Virus record (IMG/VR): IMGVR_UViG_3300006334_000200
Span: 1-21,789 of that record
Reading direction: 5' to 3' (one strand)
DNA length: 21,789 nt
From: a virus
Part shown: piece after piece, positions 1 through 8,508 of the stretch
How the letters are laid out: each line of letters begins with the position of its first letter
How positions within the stretch are numbered: position 1 is the stretch's first letter
Notes under the pieces: model-generated
Databases searched by the model: none
What the model was told of the DNA's origin: nothing
What the model saw: only the letters and a program-made list of their open reading frames with translations
Made by a program: the position numbers and the translations under genes

Positions 1-3000
1 GATAAGATCTAACTTAGGTTCCTTACAGTATACCTCACATGCTGTAGTAATAGCAGTGTCTGTGATGATACCAACTGGTTTCTTGAACTGGAATCTCCTA
101 CCTGTGCTTGTTCCTGTGACAGTATGTGTGCCATCATAGTCTGATGGGTTACTTCCAGTGATTACAACCTCATCACCTATAGTCAACTGATGGGCAGCTG
201 TGCCTCTAGCAGTAAATTCTTGATTGATAGAGCTAGGTGTAACGTAGAATCCATTGACACTACCAATATCGGTGATAGCGACTGGATCTAACTGTTCATT
301 GTTATAATATCCACTACCTTCTTTAGTAAGAGTAACAGATGCTACTTCACCACTGTCATTAACAACAATAGTAAACTCAGCACCCTCACCTGATGGAGCT
401 GATGTATTGACAAGAGGTACTTTAGTATATGTGCCAGGTGTACCACCACTACCAGCCATGAATGTCCACAAGTTCTGGACTAATCCACCAGTCTTCTTGA
501 CATTACCGATGTCAATAGAGAAGTTTTGACCTGTACCACCAATATTAGAAATATTAGCAGTTAATACATCACCATCTGTATATTCTTTACCTTCACCAAC
601 TATAGAGACTGCTGTGACTGTATTACCGCTTACAGTGATATTAGCAGAAGCATTTTGTCCTGTACCGCCTACTAGAGGAATATTAGTATAACTTCCGTTT
701 GTAAGTCCTGTACCGCCAGTTATGGTTATATTCGCTTGTACGACCCTTCCTTTTGAACTAATCGTAAAATTAGTCAAATCAAAGTATTTAAAGTGATATT
801 TGTCGTTTATAATCTTTACATCAATCTCACGAGTGTATTCATTGTCCCCAATCGCAATATCGACAGTATCGCCTATTTTTAGGTAATGGGCAGATCCTGT
901 AGTGATAGTTCCTGTTATTATGTCTGTAGTCGAGTTTACAGCGTATGCGATGGCATTAGTGTTAGTTCCAGACACTTTAGAGACTCTAGCGGATATACCA
1001 CTTCCTCCAGTGCCTGTTTCATCAAATATGAGTCTATCGTTAACTTTATAGTCAAATCCCGCACCCTCGATCAAATACTGATCTAATCCACTTGAGAAGT
1101 ACCTATTTGTCGCAGCAACGAATAATGAGTCAACAGAACCACCTTTTACGGATGGGAAGTAATCAAAGTAACCAATACCAACATCTACGAAACCTATGAA
1201 GGTAGAATCGTCTTCTAGGACTATAGGAGTAGTTGCGTCCTCTAAAGCAAGGATATACTCGATTGGGTTGCCTTTATTCTTTCTTCTGACTAATGCTGTG
1301 TCTGTAGCAACATATGGACGCTTATAACGAACTGCGTCCTCTGTAAAGTTCCTTTGGAGTCCATTTCCCTTCCAGTTGATATCACTCGCTTCAGAATAGT
1401 AATTAGGACCTACAAAGTATGGAAACTTCGGATTTCCTGTACTTCCGTCTAATGTACAGAAATATGCGTATACACCTAGCGGATATTCGGGAGTTACGCA
1501 GAATCTACCATTATACTGATCTAAGTCGCCTAATCCTTCAACATATTCGTAATCTTCGATATATGTTCCCATCTTGTCAATATCTGCCAAATCATTACCA
1601 ACCAACGCATCTCTAGTTGCTCTGATGCGATATGAGCTGATCATTTGCTTTAATTCATTATATGGGTTCTTATTCTCTCTATCTGTGTATGCGTAAGGTC
1701 CGTAGATAGGATGTCCGTCAAATGACCATCCTATGATCGGAGAATGCCTTGTTGGGTTCAATTCTGCGTATGATGTGTCACTTACGTTATCCCCAAGCAA
1801 GAAACGCATTTTCTTTGGATTATAGAGGTATCCATACTCTCCACCGTAGATTCCGAAGTTAGCACCCTTGATTGATACACCATTATTGTCATCTGCCTGT
1901 TTTGGTGATATAAACAGTGGATCACCTAATTCGTCCGCACTAGCAGCTAAGTTCTTCGTCAATACTGGTAATTCAACTTGGAATGTAGCTCCAGAGCCAG
2001 GATACACGATATCAACAGTTGTGGTTCCTGAAGTGTAACCAATACCGCCATTTGTCACGGTAATACTTGTAACTTGCTGTGTAGCCTGATTTACAGTCGC
2101 AAACGCAACAGCACCGACTCCATCACCACTAATAACAACGTCAGGAGCACCATAGTAGTTACTACCACCAAATGTCAAGATAATAGATACAATTCTGCCA
2201 TTTACAATAGATGGGTAACCTACAGCACCAGATCCAGATACTAGAGTGATATTTGGTCTCTCATTGTAGTTTGTACCATTGTTTGTGATTGTTATGCCTT
2301 CTTCAGTCAATCCACCACGAACAACCGCTGTACCAGTCGCACCTTCTCCTCCACCACCAGATAATACAACTGTGGGCACAGATTGGTATCCCTCACCAGC
2401 TGCGGACACTGATATAGCAGTTACGACTCCAGATGTGATTGTAGCAGTCGCAGATGCTTCAACTGTAGGATCTCCACCCACAATACCAACTGTAGGAGCT
2501 GTTGTGTAACCAGATCCACCATTATCTACGTTTACCGCAAATAGTGAACCAGATACGCTTACAGTCGCCTCAGCAGAGATTCCCTCAAACTCCCAAAGGC
2601 AAGCTCCGTCTTGTACTGGGTCTGTACCTGTATGTGTAGGTTCTTGTCCTATTTCTGCGGTTTTACCGCTTCCTAAGTTTCTATATCTGTATCCTACGCT
2701 ATTTCTAATTCTTTGGTTAAGGAAGTACGCTGTATCTCTCGCATGGAGTGGTTCAAACTCTACAATCGGTGGATTGGTAATATCATAACCAGATCCCGCA
2801 TTTGTAACCGTAATTGACTTTACACCACCAAATAACTTCGTATCGTTTGACTTATACGAGAAAAATGGTACACCATTCACACCAATACCAACTTGACCCA
2901 CAGGAGTCGCAGTTTTATTGGATTTAGTGATTGTGGTGAGTGGAATGCGTTTTAGATATCTCTGGTTGCCAGGATCTAGGTCATCAGTGTGGAAAGGTCC

Positions 3001-4776
3001 TATTTCGTGACCAGGCACACCTGGTGACGCTATAATGGCGTGTTCAGAAGATCTATAGACATTTTGTACATCAGATGGTGTATCTTGTAATCCTAGACGT
3101 ATAGATGTGTCAGATGACGTAGATTTCGCAAATTCCCGTGTTACCAAGAATCCTACGTCTACTCCACGAATAGGAGTGCTAGGAATTAAGATACTGAACG
3201 TATTATTGGTGCTGACACCTCTTACAGTGAATGTTGAGTTATATACGTCTTCTGGAGCGTTCAATATGACTATAGTGTCTTCACGTTTCAATCCATGCTC
3301 TTGTTCAGTCGTTATATTCGCTACAACACTACCATCTGGGTTTGGTGTGTCTAAAGTCAGCAATGTACCGTTCAATAACTTCTTAACGTTGTATATGAAG
3401 CTCTCATAGATTGGATCTAGTGAATCGAAGCCTGGTTCTGATGGTGTGGTGACTTTTGAGTCCTGTAGGTAATATTTACCGCCAGTTACGATGTCTATTC
3501 CTCTTGTACCACCAAATACTGTTAAACTGATCTTAGTTCCGTCTCTATTGCTATATCCAAAGATTTCATAAGAAGATGTGACCTCAGATCCTGAAATATG
3601 GGGTGCTGCCTGTGTATCTTGTCTCGCACGGGTACATCCTAGGAACTGGGTGACTGTTTTGTCCGTATAGTTGATAATCTCATCATCTATACGAATAGCT
3701 CCGTTTATTTCAGGCCATCCGATAGTAGAGTCGACTGTTACGACATTTTCCGACAAATTGGAGCTTAGGTCTTCACCAAGGAGCGTCTTATACGGAGTTG
3801 TGAAACTTCCATCGCCATTTTCCGTATCAACATCCAATTCGTAGATCTTTCCGTCTTCAGTAAACACCTCAACTACGGATTTTACGTATATACGTGCGGA
3901 ATTTACATTTGTGTCGTTTGGATCGTTCTCTTGGTACAATACTTCACCTGTAAGTTCTACAGGGTTTCCGCTTATCGCTGTAGCACGAATAATCTCCCTT
4001 ACAGTGTAAAATGCGTCACTAGGTTTGAATATTCTATCTTTAGGGTACTCAATAACTGACTCAACACCAAAGAGCACTCTCATCAAGTATTTGAATGACC
4101 TTGATGTACCCTTAGAAGCATAAAAGTCCTTTAAACGTTTAGTAACTGTTGATTGTTGTATCTCTGGAGCAAACTTGCTTGGGAATGACTCAGCAAACTG
4201 ATCTCTGAACCTCTGTAGTAAGAATAGAGGTAAAAGGTTGTTTAGGTTGACTACTGTAGACCCAAAGTCGTGGTAAGCAGCTACAGACTCGGTAAAGGTG
4301 TACTCTGCTAGTGTACCTACCTTAGTAGTGGCATGAAAACCTCTAACACAATCCCTAAACTGTGTTTGAGACTTACTCTTGTAGTATATGATCTCTTCGT
4401 CTATCATTACGAGACCTTCTTTTGGAAAATCTCTAGTATTACCTACGTCTATGACTGTAGCGTCAGTTGCGATCCCAGAGGACGCTGTAGTCGACTCTAC
4501 GAGGTCGTTAAGACGGTCTATGTTATAATATTCATCTATGTTCTGTATTACATCAACTGGGTTGCCCTTCAACTCCAATGATTGATAGTAATATTTGATA
4601 AACTGTATGAAGTCAGGATAGTCCTCTCTGATAAACTGAGGAATCTGCTCCTCAATTCTATCAGATACTTTAGTTCTCGATTCTGGCGAAACCGATGCAT
4701 CAATCGGGTCAACTGTAACCTCAGTTTGAGGGGTGACCCACGACGCAACTTTCCACGACGACTGTTCAGCGGGCAT
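1..4776 (-). CDS. Giant baseplate-associated structural protein with YHYH domain (gp7 position), C-terminus cut by window edge
   Basis: An open frame of 1592 codons runs from an ATG at 4776 to the window edge without a stop, so the C-terminus is missing. The ATG lies two bases after the gp6 stop (TAG TA ATG), implying translational coupling. The N-terminal ~300 residues resemble the conserved head of large T4-like cyanophage structural proteins (runs such as IPQFIREDYPDFIQF and LKDFYASKGTSRSFKYL). Residues ~650-935 hold several degenerate glycine-rich beta repeats of the type GGSGYTxxPTV. A YHYH-type motif, GWSFDGHPIYGPY, lies at ~1016-1028. More Gly/Thr-rich repeats follow at ~1230-1500. Order gp25-gp6-this gene matches T4 25-6-7, so it is probably the wedge initiator gp7 or its cyanophage replacement. 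That is synteny, not recognised gp7 sequence. Confidence 0.85.
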   Translation of the reverse strand, partial: MPAEQSSWKVASWVTPQTEVTVDPIDASVSPESRTKVSDRIEEQIPQFIREDYPDFIQFIKYYYQSLELKGNPVDVIQNIDEYYNIDRLNDLVESTTASSGIATDATVIDVGNTRDFPKEGLVMIDEEIIYYKSKSQTQFRDCVRGFHATTKVGTLAEYTFTESVAAYHDFGSTVVNLNNLLPLFLLQRFRDQFAESFPSKFAPEIQQSTVTKRLKDFYASKGTSRSFKYLMRVLFGVESVIEYPKDRIFKPSDAFYTVREIIRATAISGNPVELTGEVLYQENDPNDTNVNSARIYVKSVVEVFTEDGKIYELDVDTENGDGSFTTPYKTLLGEDLSSNLSENVVTVDSTIGWPEINGAIRIDDEIINYTDKTVTQFLGCTRARQDTQAAPHISGSEVTSSYEIFGYSNRDGTKISLTVFGGTRGIDIVTGGKYYLQDSKVTTPSEPGFDSLDPIYESFIYNVKKLLNGTLLTLDTPNPDGSVVANITTEQEHGLKREDTIVILNAPEDVYNSTFTVRGVSTNNTFSILIPSTPIRGVDVGFLVTREFAKSTSSDTSIRLGLQDTPSDVQNVYRSSEHAIIASPGVPGHEIGPFHTDDLDPGNQRYLKRIPLTTITKSNKTATPVGQVGIGVNGVPFFSYKSNDTKLFGGVKSITVTNAGSGYDITNPPIVEFEPLHARDTAYFLNQRIRNSVGYRYRNLGSGKTAEIGQEPTHTGTDPVQDGACLWEFEGISAEATVSVSGSLFAVNVDNGGSGYTTAPTVGIVGGDPTVEASATATITSGVVTAISVSAAGEGYQSVPTVVLSGGGGEGATGTAVVRGGLTEEGITITNNGTNYNERPNITLVSGSGAVGYPSIVNGRIVSIILTFGGSNYYGAPDVVISGDGVGAVAFATVNQATQQVTSITVTNGGIGYTSGTTTVDIVYPGSGATFQVELPVLTKNLAASADELGDPLFISPKQADDNNGVSIKGANFGIYGGEYGYLYNPKKMRFLLGDNVSDTSYAELNPTRHSPIIGWSFDGHPIYGPYAYTDRENKNPYNELKQMISSYRIRATRDALVGNDLADIDKMGTYIEDYEYVEGLGDLDQYNGRFCVTPEYPLGVYAYFCTLDGSTGNPKFPYFVGPNYYSEASDINWKGNGLQRNFTEDAVRYKRPYVATDTALVRRKNKGNPIEYILALEDATTPIVLEDDSTFIGFVDVGIGYFDYFPSVKGGSVDSLFVAATNRYFSSGLDQYLIEGAGFDYKVNDRLIFDETGTGGSGISARVSKVSGTNTNAIAYAVNSTTDIITGTITTGSAHYLKIGDTVDIAIGDNEYTREIDVKIINDKYHFKYFDLTNFTISSKGRVVQANITITGGTGLTNGSYTNIPLVGGTGQNASANITVSGNTVTAVSIVGEGKEYTDGDVLTANISNIGGTGQNFSIDIGNVKKTGGLVQNLWTFMAGSGGTPGTYTKVPLVNTSAPSGEGAEFTIVVNDSGEVASVTLTKEGSGYYNNEQLDPVAITDIGSVNGFYVTPSSINQEFTARGTAAHQLTIGDEVVITGSNPSDYDGTHTVTGTSTGRRFQFKKPVGIITDTAITTACEVYCKEPKLDLI

Positions 4777-4778
4777 TA

Positions 4779-6653
4779 CTAACTATAGCTCGATTCTGGT
4801 ACTACACCTGTTCCAGAAGTGTTTGAACCACTGGAAATTTCATCATCTATTACATTAACAACTAGATTATCTATACCTAGTGTTAGATAGGTCTCTCTGA
4901 GTGAAACTAAGTCATTAGATTCAGGAATTACAGAGAATTGTATAATATTGTCAGTAGAGTTGACTACTTCAGTAATAATAAGGTCGTTGATAGTAACTTC
5001 TCCTGCGGTATAGTCAATTATACCCCAGTTACCACCAATGTACTGTTTTGAACCATCTGTGTTTACATAATACAGACGTATGGTTCCCAATCCATCATCA
5101 TTCAAGTAAAATACTTGATTTCCACCATCAGCACGTTTAAAACCATTAGTTTGTAATGTTGGTGTGTCTAATTGTGCGTTAATTCTGTTTCCGAAGCAAA
5201 TCTTGTAGTTAAATCTTTGATTTAGTGAAATAGTCACATTTTTACGCATCTTCACCTTCGTGATGTTCGATGTGATGGATGGTTCCGCGTCATCAATGAT
5301 CTTTTGGATTTTAGAGTACTTAAACTTACCACCAAACTTGTTAAACTCAGCGGAAGAGTTCAATGTCTCCAATGTACGGTAAATAATTTGATTAATCTCG
5401 TTTTGATCTCTTCTTGTATTGTTTGGGTTGAAATAAACATAAGAAGCAAGGTCAATAAACAAAACAGATGGATCCATGATCTTTGGTTCCACTGCACCTA
5501 CTGAATATGAACGTATTTTCTTCTGTACTGCGTCTTTTTCAGAAATAGACAGACGATCTGCGTTTTTAGGTTTGATTACGACAATGACTTTACCGTATTC
5601 TGGTGGATCTGCCTCTTCACCACCAAAAGCAACGATAGATTGAACGTTAGGATAGATCTGAGGTATGATTGCCTCATAATCCTTTGTAGTTACTGCTCTA
5701 CCAAAGCTAGAATAGAATTTAGGAGCAGAATACTTGATACTATCAATGCTTTCTGCTAAAGCACCACCATCAGGTGTTGATGTTAGGGTTAGAGTGATAC
5801 CAGAAGTGATAGGAGCGTTCCTAGAGTCCTTTACAGTACCCGCAAACGTGAATCCTTTCAATCCGTTAGGTGCTGAACCAGAAGAAGTAGGATAAGTGAC
5901 CTCAATCACGTCTCCATTGATTAATGATTCTCCAAGTACACCATCACCAAAGACTATCTCTGGTCTCTTACTCTCTGACTCCTCTAAAAAGAAGATCTTA
6001 CTAATATTACTTACTGTTGTTATATCCTCTGCCTTCAAATATGCATCAGTGATAGTTCCACGTGTTACTTCTACACTCATAGCAGAAGTATCAGCAGCTA
6101 GGTTACCTAGAATGAACCTTTGTCTGTCTGACTCTGTTTTTACGAAAGTATCAGTGATGAATATGCCTTCAAATGTCTCTACACCTGTAAATGTTGCTTT
6201 ACCATCTAGTGTGTTGACTGATACGATTAAATCTTTGGGTATGGAGAACACAAAGTTCGCTCCACCCTCTCCTGTGAACGAAGCAAAGACCCCTTTATTG
6301 ATTTGTACTGATTCTGGGTATCCTCTACCATTAGACCCTGTGCCATATATCGTCTGTATGACCACTGTAAAGGTCGCACGGGCACATCTAGCACTTCTTG
6401 GGGTATATCCTATGAGTTTGGCTAACTTTACTACGTTTTCTCTTAGAACTGCAGTGTCTAAGAAGTTTTCGTTGATTGCTAAGTTAGCATTGACCGCAGA
6501 GTAGTAACTATTATAAGCAAGTACGTCTAATAGTGTGGATAACGAGGATCCTTCAAAGTCGTAGTCGCTAAATTCGGACTGTCCCTTTAAATATGCCTTT
6601 AGTTGTGCCTTGATCTCGTTAAACTCTAACGAGTTGACTTTTGTTAGTGCCAT
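4779..6653 (-). CDS. gp6: Baseplate wedge protein gp6 (J-like family)
   Basis: This 624-residue protein matches T4 gp6, the wedge subunit that forms the iris ring around the baseplate hub. The N-terminus carries the family signature: SDYDFEGSSLSTLLDVLAYN at about residues 28-47, then a helix with NENFLDTAVLRENVVKLAK and a GYTPRSAR turn. The centre contains the baseplate J-like core (FGDGVLGESLINGDVIEVTY; SSFGRAVTTKDYEAIIPQIYPNV). Length is close to T4 gp6 (about 660). Its ATG overlaps the gp25 stop as TAATG, and the next structural gene begins two bases after its stop, so the three are co-translated. It is expected to be late-expressed with its neighbours. Confidence 0.95.
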   Translation of the reverse strand: MALTKVNSLEFNEIKAQLKAYLKGQSEFSDYDFEGSSLSTLLDVLAYNSYYSAVNANLAINENFLDTAVLRENVVKLAKLIGYTPRSARCARATFTVVIQTIYGTGSNGRGYPESVQINKGVFASFTGEGGANFVFSIPKDLIVSVNTLDGKATFTGVETFEGIFITDTFVKTESDRQRFILGNLAADTSAMSVEVTRGTITDAYLKAEDITTVSNISKIFFLEESESKRPEIVFGDGVLGESLINGDVIEVTYPTSSGSAPNGLKGFTFAGTVKDSRNAPITSGITLTLTSTPDGGALAESIDSIKYSAPKFYSSFGRAVTTKDYEAIIPQIYPNVQSIVAFGGEEADPPEYGKVIVVIKPKNADRLSISEKDAVQKKIRSYSVGAVEPKIMDPSVLFIDLASYVYFNPNNTRRDQNEINQIIYRTLETLNSSAEFNKFGGKFKYSKIQKIIDDAEPSITSNITKVKMRKNVTISLNQRFNYKICFGNRINAQLDTPTLQTNGFKRADGGNQVFYLNDDGLGTIRLYYVNTDGSKQYIGGNWGIIDYTAGEVTINDLIITEVVNSTDNIIQFSVIPESNDLVSLRETYLTLGIDNLVVNVIDDEISSGSNTSGTGVVPESSYS

Positions 6654-7048
6654 TATCGCTTAAGTATAACTTCTAGATTGTCAATTACGTTTGGTAGTCC
6701 TGTAATAAGATAATATATCTCTACCGCCAAGTCATTTGCTCTTTCATCAAACTTTGCCTTGACTCTATAACACACAACACGTGGTTCGTAGAGGTTTATG
6801 ATATTTTTTATCTGTGTTTCTATTAAGGATGACTGTCCCTCTGCATATAACTCAAAAAGAGCACCAGTAATGTTCCCACCGTAGTTTGGTAAGAATGGTT
6901 TCTCATAAAAGTTGTATCGAACGATGTTCTTTACCGCTTCTTTGATTGCTACTTCATTTTTAATTGTATTTACGTCATTGGTTACAGGATTCCTTCTAAA
7001 AGTTAGATCAAAATCCTTAAACGCTCGACTGGGCAGGGAAGCTGCCAT
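6653..7048 (-). CDS. gp25: Baseplate wedge protein gp25 (lysozyme-like fold)
   Basis: A 131-residue protein, the usual length for T4 gp25. It has the family pattern: an early FKDFDLTFRRNPVTNDV strand, VAIKEAVKNIV helix, YEKPFLPNYGGNI loop and a C-terminal beta sheet. In T4, gp25 joins gp6 and gp53 in the wedge and is a conserved sheath-initiator subunit of contractile machines. AGG seven bases before the ATG is a plausible ribosome site. The stop overlaps the gp6 start (TAATG). A TCTAAATA octamer 29 bases upstream may be a weak late promoter. Confidence 0.94.
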   Translation of the reverse strand: MAASLPSRAFKDFDLTFRRNPVTNDVNTIKNEVAIKEAVKNIVRYNFYEKPFLPNYGGNITGALFELYAEGQSSLIETQIKNIINLYEPRVVCYRVKAKFDERANDLAVEIYYLITGLPNVIDNLEVILKR

Positions 7049-7076
7049 AGTATACCTACGTATTCGACCTCAATGT

Positions 7077-7247
7077 TTATTTAGACACGTTTTCAAAGGG
7101 TTTTCGTTTCTTTCCTTGCCTATCACTACGAGGATCAGTAATTAAGTACCTACAATACTCATTTCCATGGTCGTAGAAGTGATCTGACATATCTACAGGC
7201 ACATTTGCGTTTCTTTTTCCGTCTACAATTCTATTTGCCTTGGCCAC
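7077..7247 (-). CDS. Small basic protein of unknown function (GTG start)
   Basis: I choose a GTG start at 7247 because AGG lies ten bases upstream (AGGAAAATGTATC GTG), giving 56 residues. The frame also stays open further upstream to a TTG at 7337, but that stretch is out of frame with the better-looking ORF at 7231-7368. Visible features are a central VPVDMSDHFYDHGNEYCRYL segment with two His and one Cys, and a Lys/Arg-rich tail (SDRQGKKRKPFENVSK). An ATG at MSDHF would give 37 residues. It sits between the PAAR gene and gp25 in the late block. Family not recognised. Confidence 0.6.
   Translation of the reverse strand: MAKANRIVDGKRNANVPVDMSDHFYDHGNEYCRYLITDPRSDRQGKKRKPFENVSK
7078..7085 (-). 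promoter_or_regulatory. Possible weak late promoter before gp25
   Basis: The minus strand reads TCTAAATA here, one base from the T4-type late motif NATAAATA, ending 29 bases before the gp25 ATG. It also contains the TAA stop of the upstream small ORF, so part of the match could be coincidental. The same octamer recurs before the gene at 15629. Confidence 0.3.
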
Positions 7248-7368
7248 GATACATTTTCCTTGCTTTGTTTCTTGACGTAGCAGAGTATTTGGAATGTTGT
7301 CCTTTACCCTGTCTTGTTTTCTTTGGTTTCGATTCAATACTGTTTCCAGTGTTCCATGTTACTGCCAT
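7231..7368 (-). CDS. Tiny basic protein (45 aa) upstream of gp25
   Basis: A 45-residue ORF beginning MAVTWNTGNSIES, continuing into KPKKTRQGKGQHSKY and ending KARKMYRGQGK. An AGGA seven bases before the ATG is one of the better ribosome sites in this block. About a third of residues are Lys or Arg, suggesting nucleic-acid or virion contact, but that is inference. Its 3' end overlaps the next ORF by 17 bases in another frame. From memory similar tiny basic ORFs occur in T4-like cyanophages near gp25; I could not search this. Confidence 0.7.
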   Translation of the reverse strand: MAVTWNTGNSIESKPKKTRQGKGQHSKYSATSRNKARKMYRGQGK

Positions 7369-7372
7369 AATT

Positions 7373-7654
7373 TTATCCTGCGAATACGTTTGGTGATCCT
7401 GCTGCGACTGATGTACATGTCGCGTCTCCTACTCTACCACATCCTTTACCGTTTACAAATACAGTACTACTCCCAGTAGCTATTGCTGCTGAGTGTGGAG
7501 GACATGGGTCACCTGGTAGTAGGTGTGTTGTATTGTTGTCTCCCTGTCGAGAAACACCAATTCCATTAACAAAGACGTTAGAAGAACACCCACTTCTGGT
7601 CATTCCAGTACAGTGAGTCACATCTGCGTCTCCTTTTCGGGTAACTGCGGGCAT
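7373..7654 (-). CDS. PAAR-domain spike tip protein
   Basis: This 93-residue protein is a complete PAAR domain. It starts MPAVTRKGDADVTHC, has repeated hairpins ending in VFVNG (VFVNGIGVSRQGD and VFVNGKGCGRVGD), and carries metal-ligand candidates in THC, THLLPGDPCPPH and ATCTSVAAGSPNVF. PAAR proteins bind a metal ion and form the sharp cone capping the central spike; T4 gp5.4 is the phage counterpart. Its place in the baseplate block agrees. The ATG follows the upstream stop by one base. Confidence 0.92.
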   Translation of the reverse strand: MPAVTRKGDADVTHCTGMTRSGCSSNVFVNGIGVSRQGDNNTTHLLPGDPCPPHSAAIATGSSTVFVNGKGCGRVGDATCTSVAAGSPNVFAG

Positions 7655-7655
7655 T

Positions 7656-7874
7656 TTACTTCTGTTCTCTTGCTTGTAACATATGTAGGTAGTCTGTAAA
7701 CCTACTCATTTTGATATGATCGTTCACATCATGTGGTTCTTCGGGATTTTTGGGGCAAAATTTGATTACATGGTCAAATTTTTCGGGAATATCAGAGATT
7801 CTCGTATATTCTATCAACTCTGTGCCCTGACGAATAGTAAATTCGCCTTCGAGGGCTAGAAATTCTGCTTCCAT
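7656..7874 (-). CDS. Small acidic protein, first gene of the late block
   Basis: A 72-residue protein, acidic in its first half (MEAEFLALEGEFTIRQGTELIEY), with IKFCPKNPEEPHDVNDHIK in the centre and a C-terminal helix rich in charged residues. No family recognised. It is the first ORF after an exact late-promoter octamer (7890-7897), and one base separates its stop from the PAAR start, so it is probably expressed late with the baseplate genes. No clear Shine-Dalgarno precedes its ATG. Confidence 0.75.
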   Translation of the reverse strand: MEAEFLALEGEFTIRQGTELIEYTRISDIPEKFDHVIKFCPKNPEEPHDVNDHIKMSRFTDYLHMLQAREQK

Positions 7875-7889
7875 AGTTGTTTTTTCAAT

Positions 7890-7897
7890 TATTTATC
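7890..7897 (-). promoter_or_regulatory. T4-type late promoter (GATAAATA)
   Basis: The minus strand reads GATAAATA, an exact match to the NATAAATA late motif used with gp55-type sigma factors in T4-like phages. It ends 15 bases before the ATG at 7874, and the late baseplate cluster (small ORF, PAAR, gp25, gp6, giant protein) lies downstream with no strong competing promoter. Confidence 0.7.
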
Positions 7898-7898
7898 C

Positions 7899-7919
7899 CG
7901 TCGTGCGGATGCAACGACG
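7899..7919. other. Stem-loop between two operons
   Basis: Six-base perfect arms CGTCGT and ACGACG enclose a nine-base loop. It lies after the stop of the gene at 7935 and just upstream of the late promoter, so it may end or insulate minus-strand transcripts. There is no T-run on the minus side; on plus it is followed by GATTTTT. Confidence 0.4.
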
Positions 7920-7934
7920 CGATTTTTGGGACTT

Positions 7935-8138
7935 TCAGTACGAAGTATCAGTAATCGCTAGATTATCGTCTTCATCTAGCGTAATTTCGACATAATTTAA
8001 CTCCGTATTGTAGGTATACAGAAGTTTTTCCCAGATTCCATGGAAATCTTCCTCATCTACACCTCTCATGATGCATCTATCTTCCCAATACAGGTGATAG
8101 ATCTTAGAGCTTTTCGATAGTGTTGATTCTTTTGTCAT
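7935..8138 (-). CDS. Small acidic protein of unknown function
   Basis: A 67-residue protein. The centre reads KIYHLYWEDRCIMRGVDEEDFHGIW and the C-terminus is very acidic (TLDEDDNLAITDTSY). Aromatic/acidic patches of this kind are common in small T4-like cyanophage accessory proteins, but I cannot name a family. The ATG lies inside the 3' end of the ORF at 8104-8283 (35-base overlap, different frame), so translation is probably coupled. A stem-loop and a late promoter follow its stop. Confidence 0.75.
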   Translation of the reverse strand: MTKESTLSKSSKIYHLYWEDRCIMRGVDEEDFHGIWEKLLYTYNTELNYVEITLDEDDNLAITDTSY

Positions 8139-8283
8139 GTTCGAGTACTACGTCTACTAATTTTTCATAATTTTCCTTGTTTGGTCGCTTCATTAGAAGC
8201 TCCATGCTATTAAGGCGGGTCTCCAACGCTTCAATTTGTGATTTGAGAGCGTAGAGACAGTCAGATATCTCTTGCTGAGTCAT
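8104..8283 (-). CDS. Predicted coiled-coil small protein (59 aa)
   Basis: Starts MTQQEISDCLYALKSQIEAL and continues with a heptad-like pattern (ALETRLNSMELLMKRPNKEN, then KLVDVVLEHDKRINTIEKL), so it is probably an all-helical coiled coil. Its ATG overlaps the upstream stop as ATGA, and its end overlaps the next gene by 35 bases. Third in a chain of overlapping ORFs driven by the promoter at 8481-8508. Function unknown. Confidence 0.72.
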   Translation of the reverse strand: MTQQEISDCLYALKSQIEALETRLNSMELLMKRPNKENYEKLVDVVLEHDKRINTIEKL

Positions 8284-8453
8284 TCTTCTATATCAAAACT
8301 CCATTGTATAGACTTAATATAGTCAAAAGTACATGAAATGTCTCGGTCACAGTCAACATCATACTTACGATCACATAAAAATCTCCTCAATTCGTATATT
8401 GAAGGGAATTTACCTTGCTTAATGTGCTTTTCGTCGTAAAGAATGTACTTCAT
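8280..8453 (-). CDS. Small protein (57 aa), first gene after an early-type promoter
   Basis: Starts MKYILYDEKHIKQGKFPSIY and includes a Cys/Asp-rich segment (FLCDRKYDVDCDRDISCTF). GAGGG lies directly before the ATG. The stop overlaps the next ORF as ATGA. It is the first ORF downstream of a good sigma70-like promoter whose -10 lies 28 bases upstream of the ATG. Family not recognised. Confidence 0.75.
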   Translation of the reverse strand: MKYILYDEKHIKQGKFPSIYELRRFLCDRKYDVDCDRDISCTFDYIKSIQWSFDIEE

Positions 8454-8480
8454 ACCCTCTAGCTAGTTGATCTCCCACTA

Positions 8481-8508
8481 ATTATAACACATATTATCAG
8501 CAAGTCAA
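8481..8508 (-). promoter_or_regulatory. Strong sigma70-type promoter
   Basis: The minus strand has TTGACT (8503-8508), a 16-base spacer and a perfect TATAAT (8481-8486). It faces the small ORF starting at 8453. The upstream gene's TGA stop lies inside the -35. Unlike promoters further right, no dyad sits 28-30 bases upstream of the -10, so this one looks fully host-like. Confidence 0.75.

Noticed and set aside
2279-3409. Plus-strand open frames of 76 and 100 residues
   Set aside because: They mirror the repeat region of the giant structural protein and show Pro/Thr/Val bias from its Gly-rich codons; no ribosome site or promoter.
5896-6504. 202-residue open frame on the plus strand
   Set aside because: It is antisense to gp6, whose sequence is clearly conserved; the plus frame has Ser/Leu-rich low-complexity composition typical of shadow frames.
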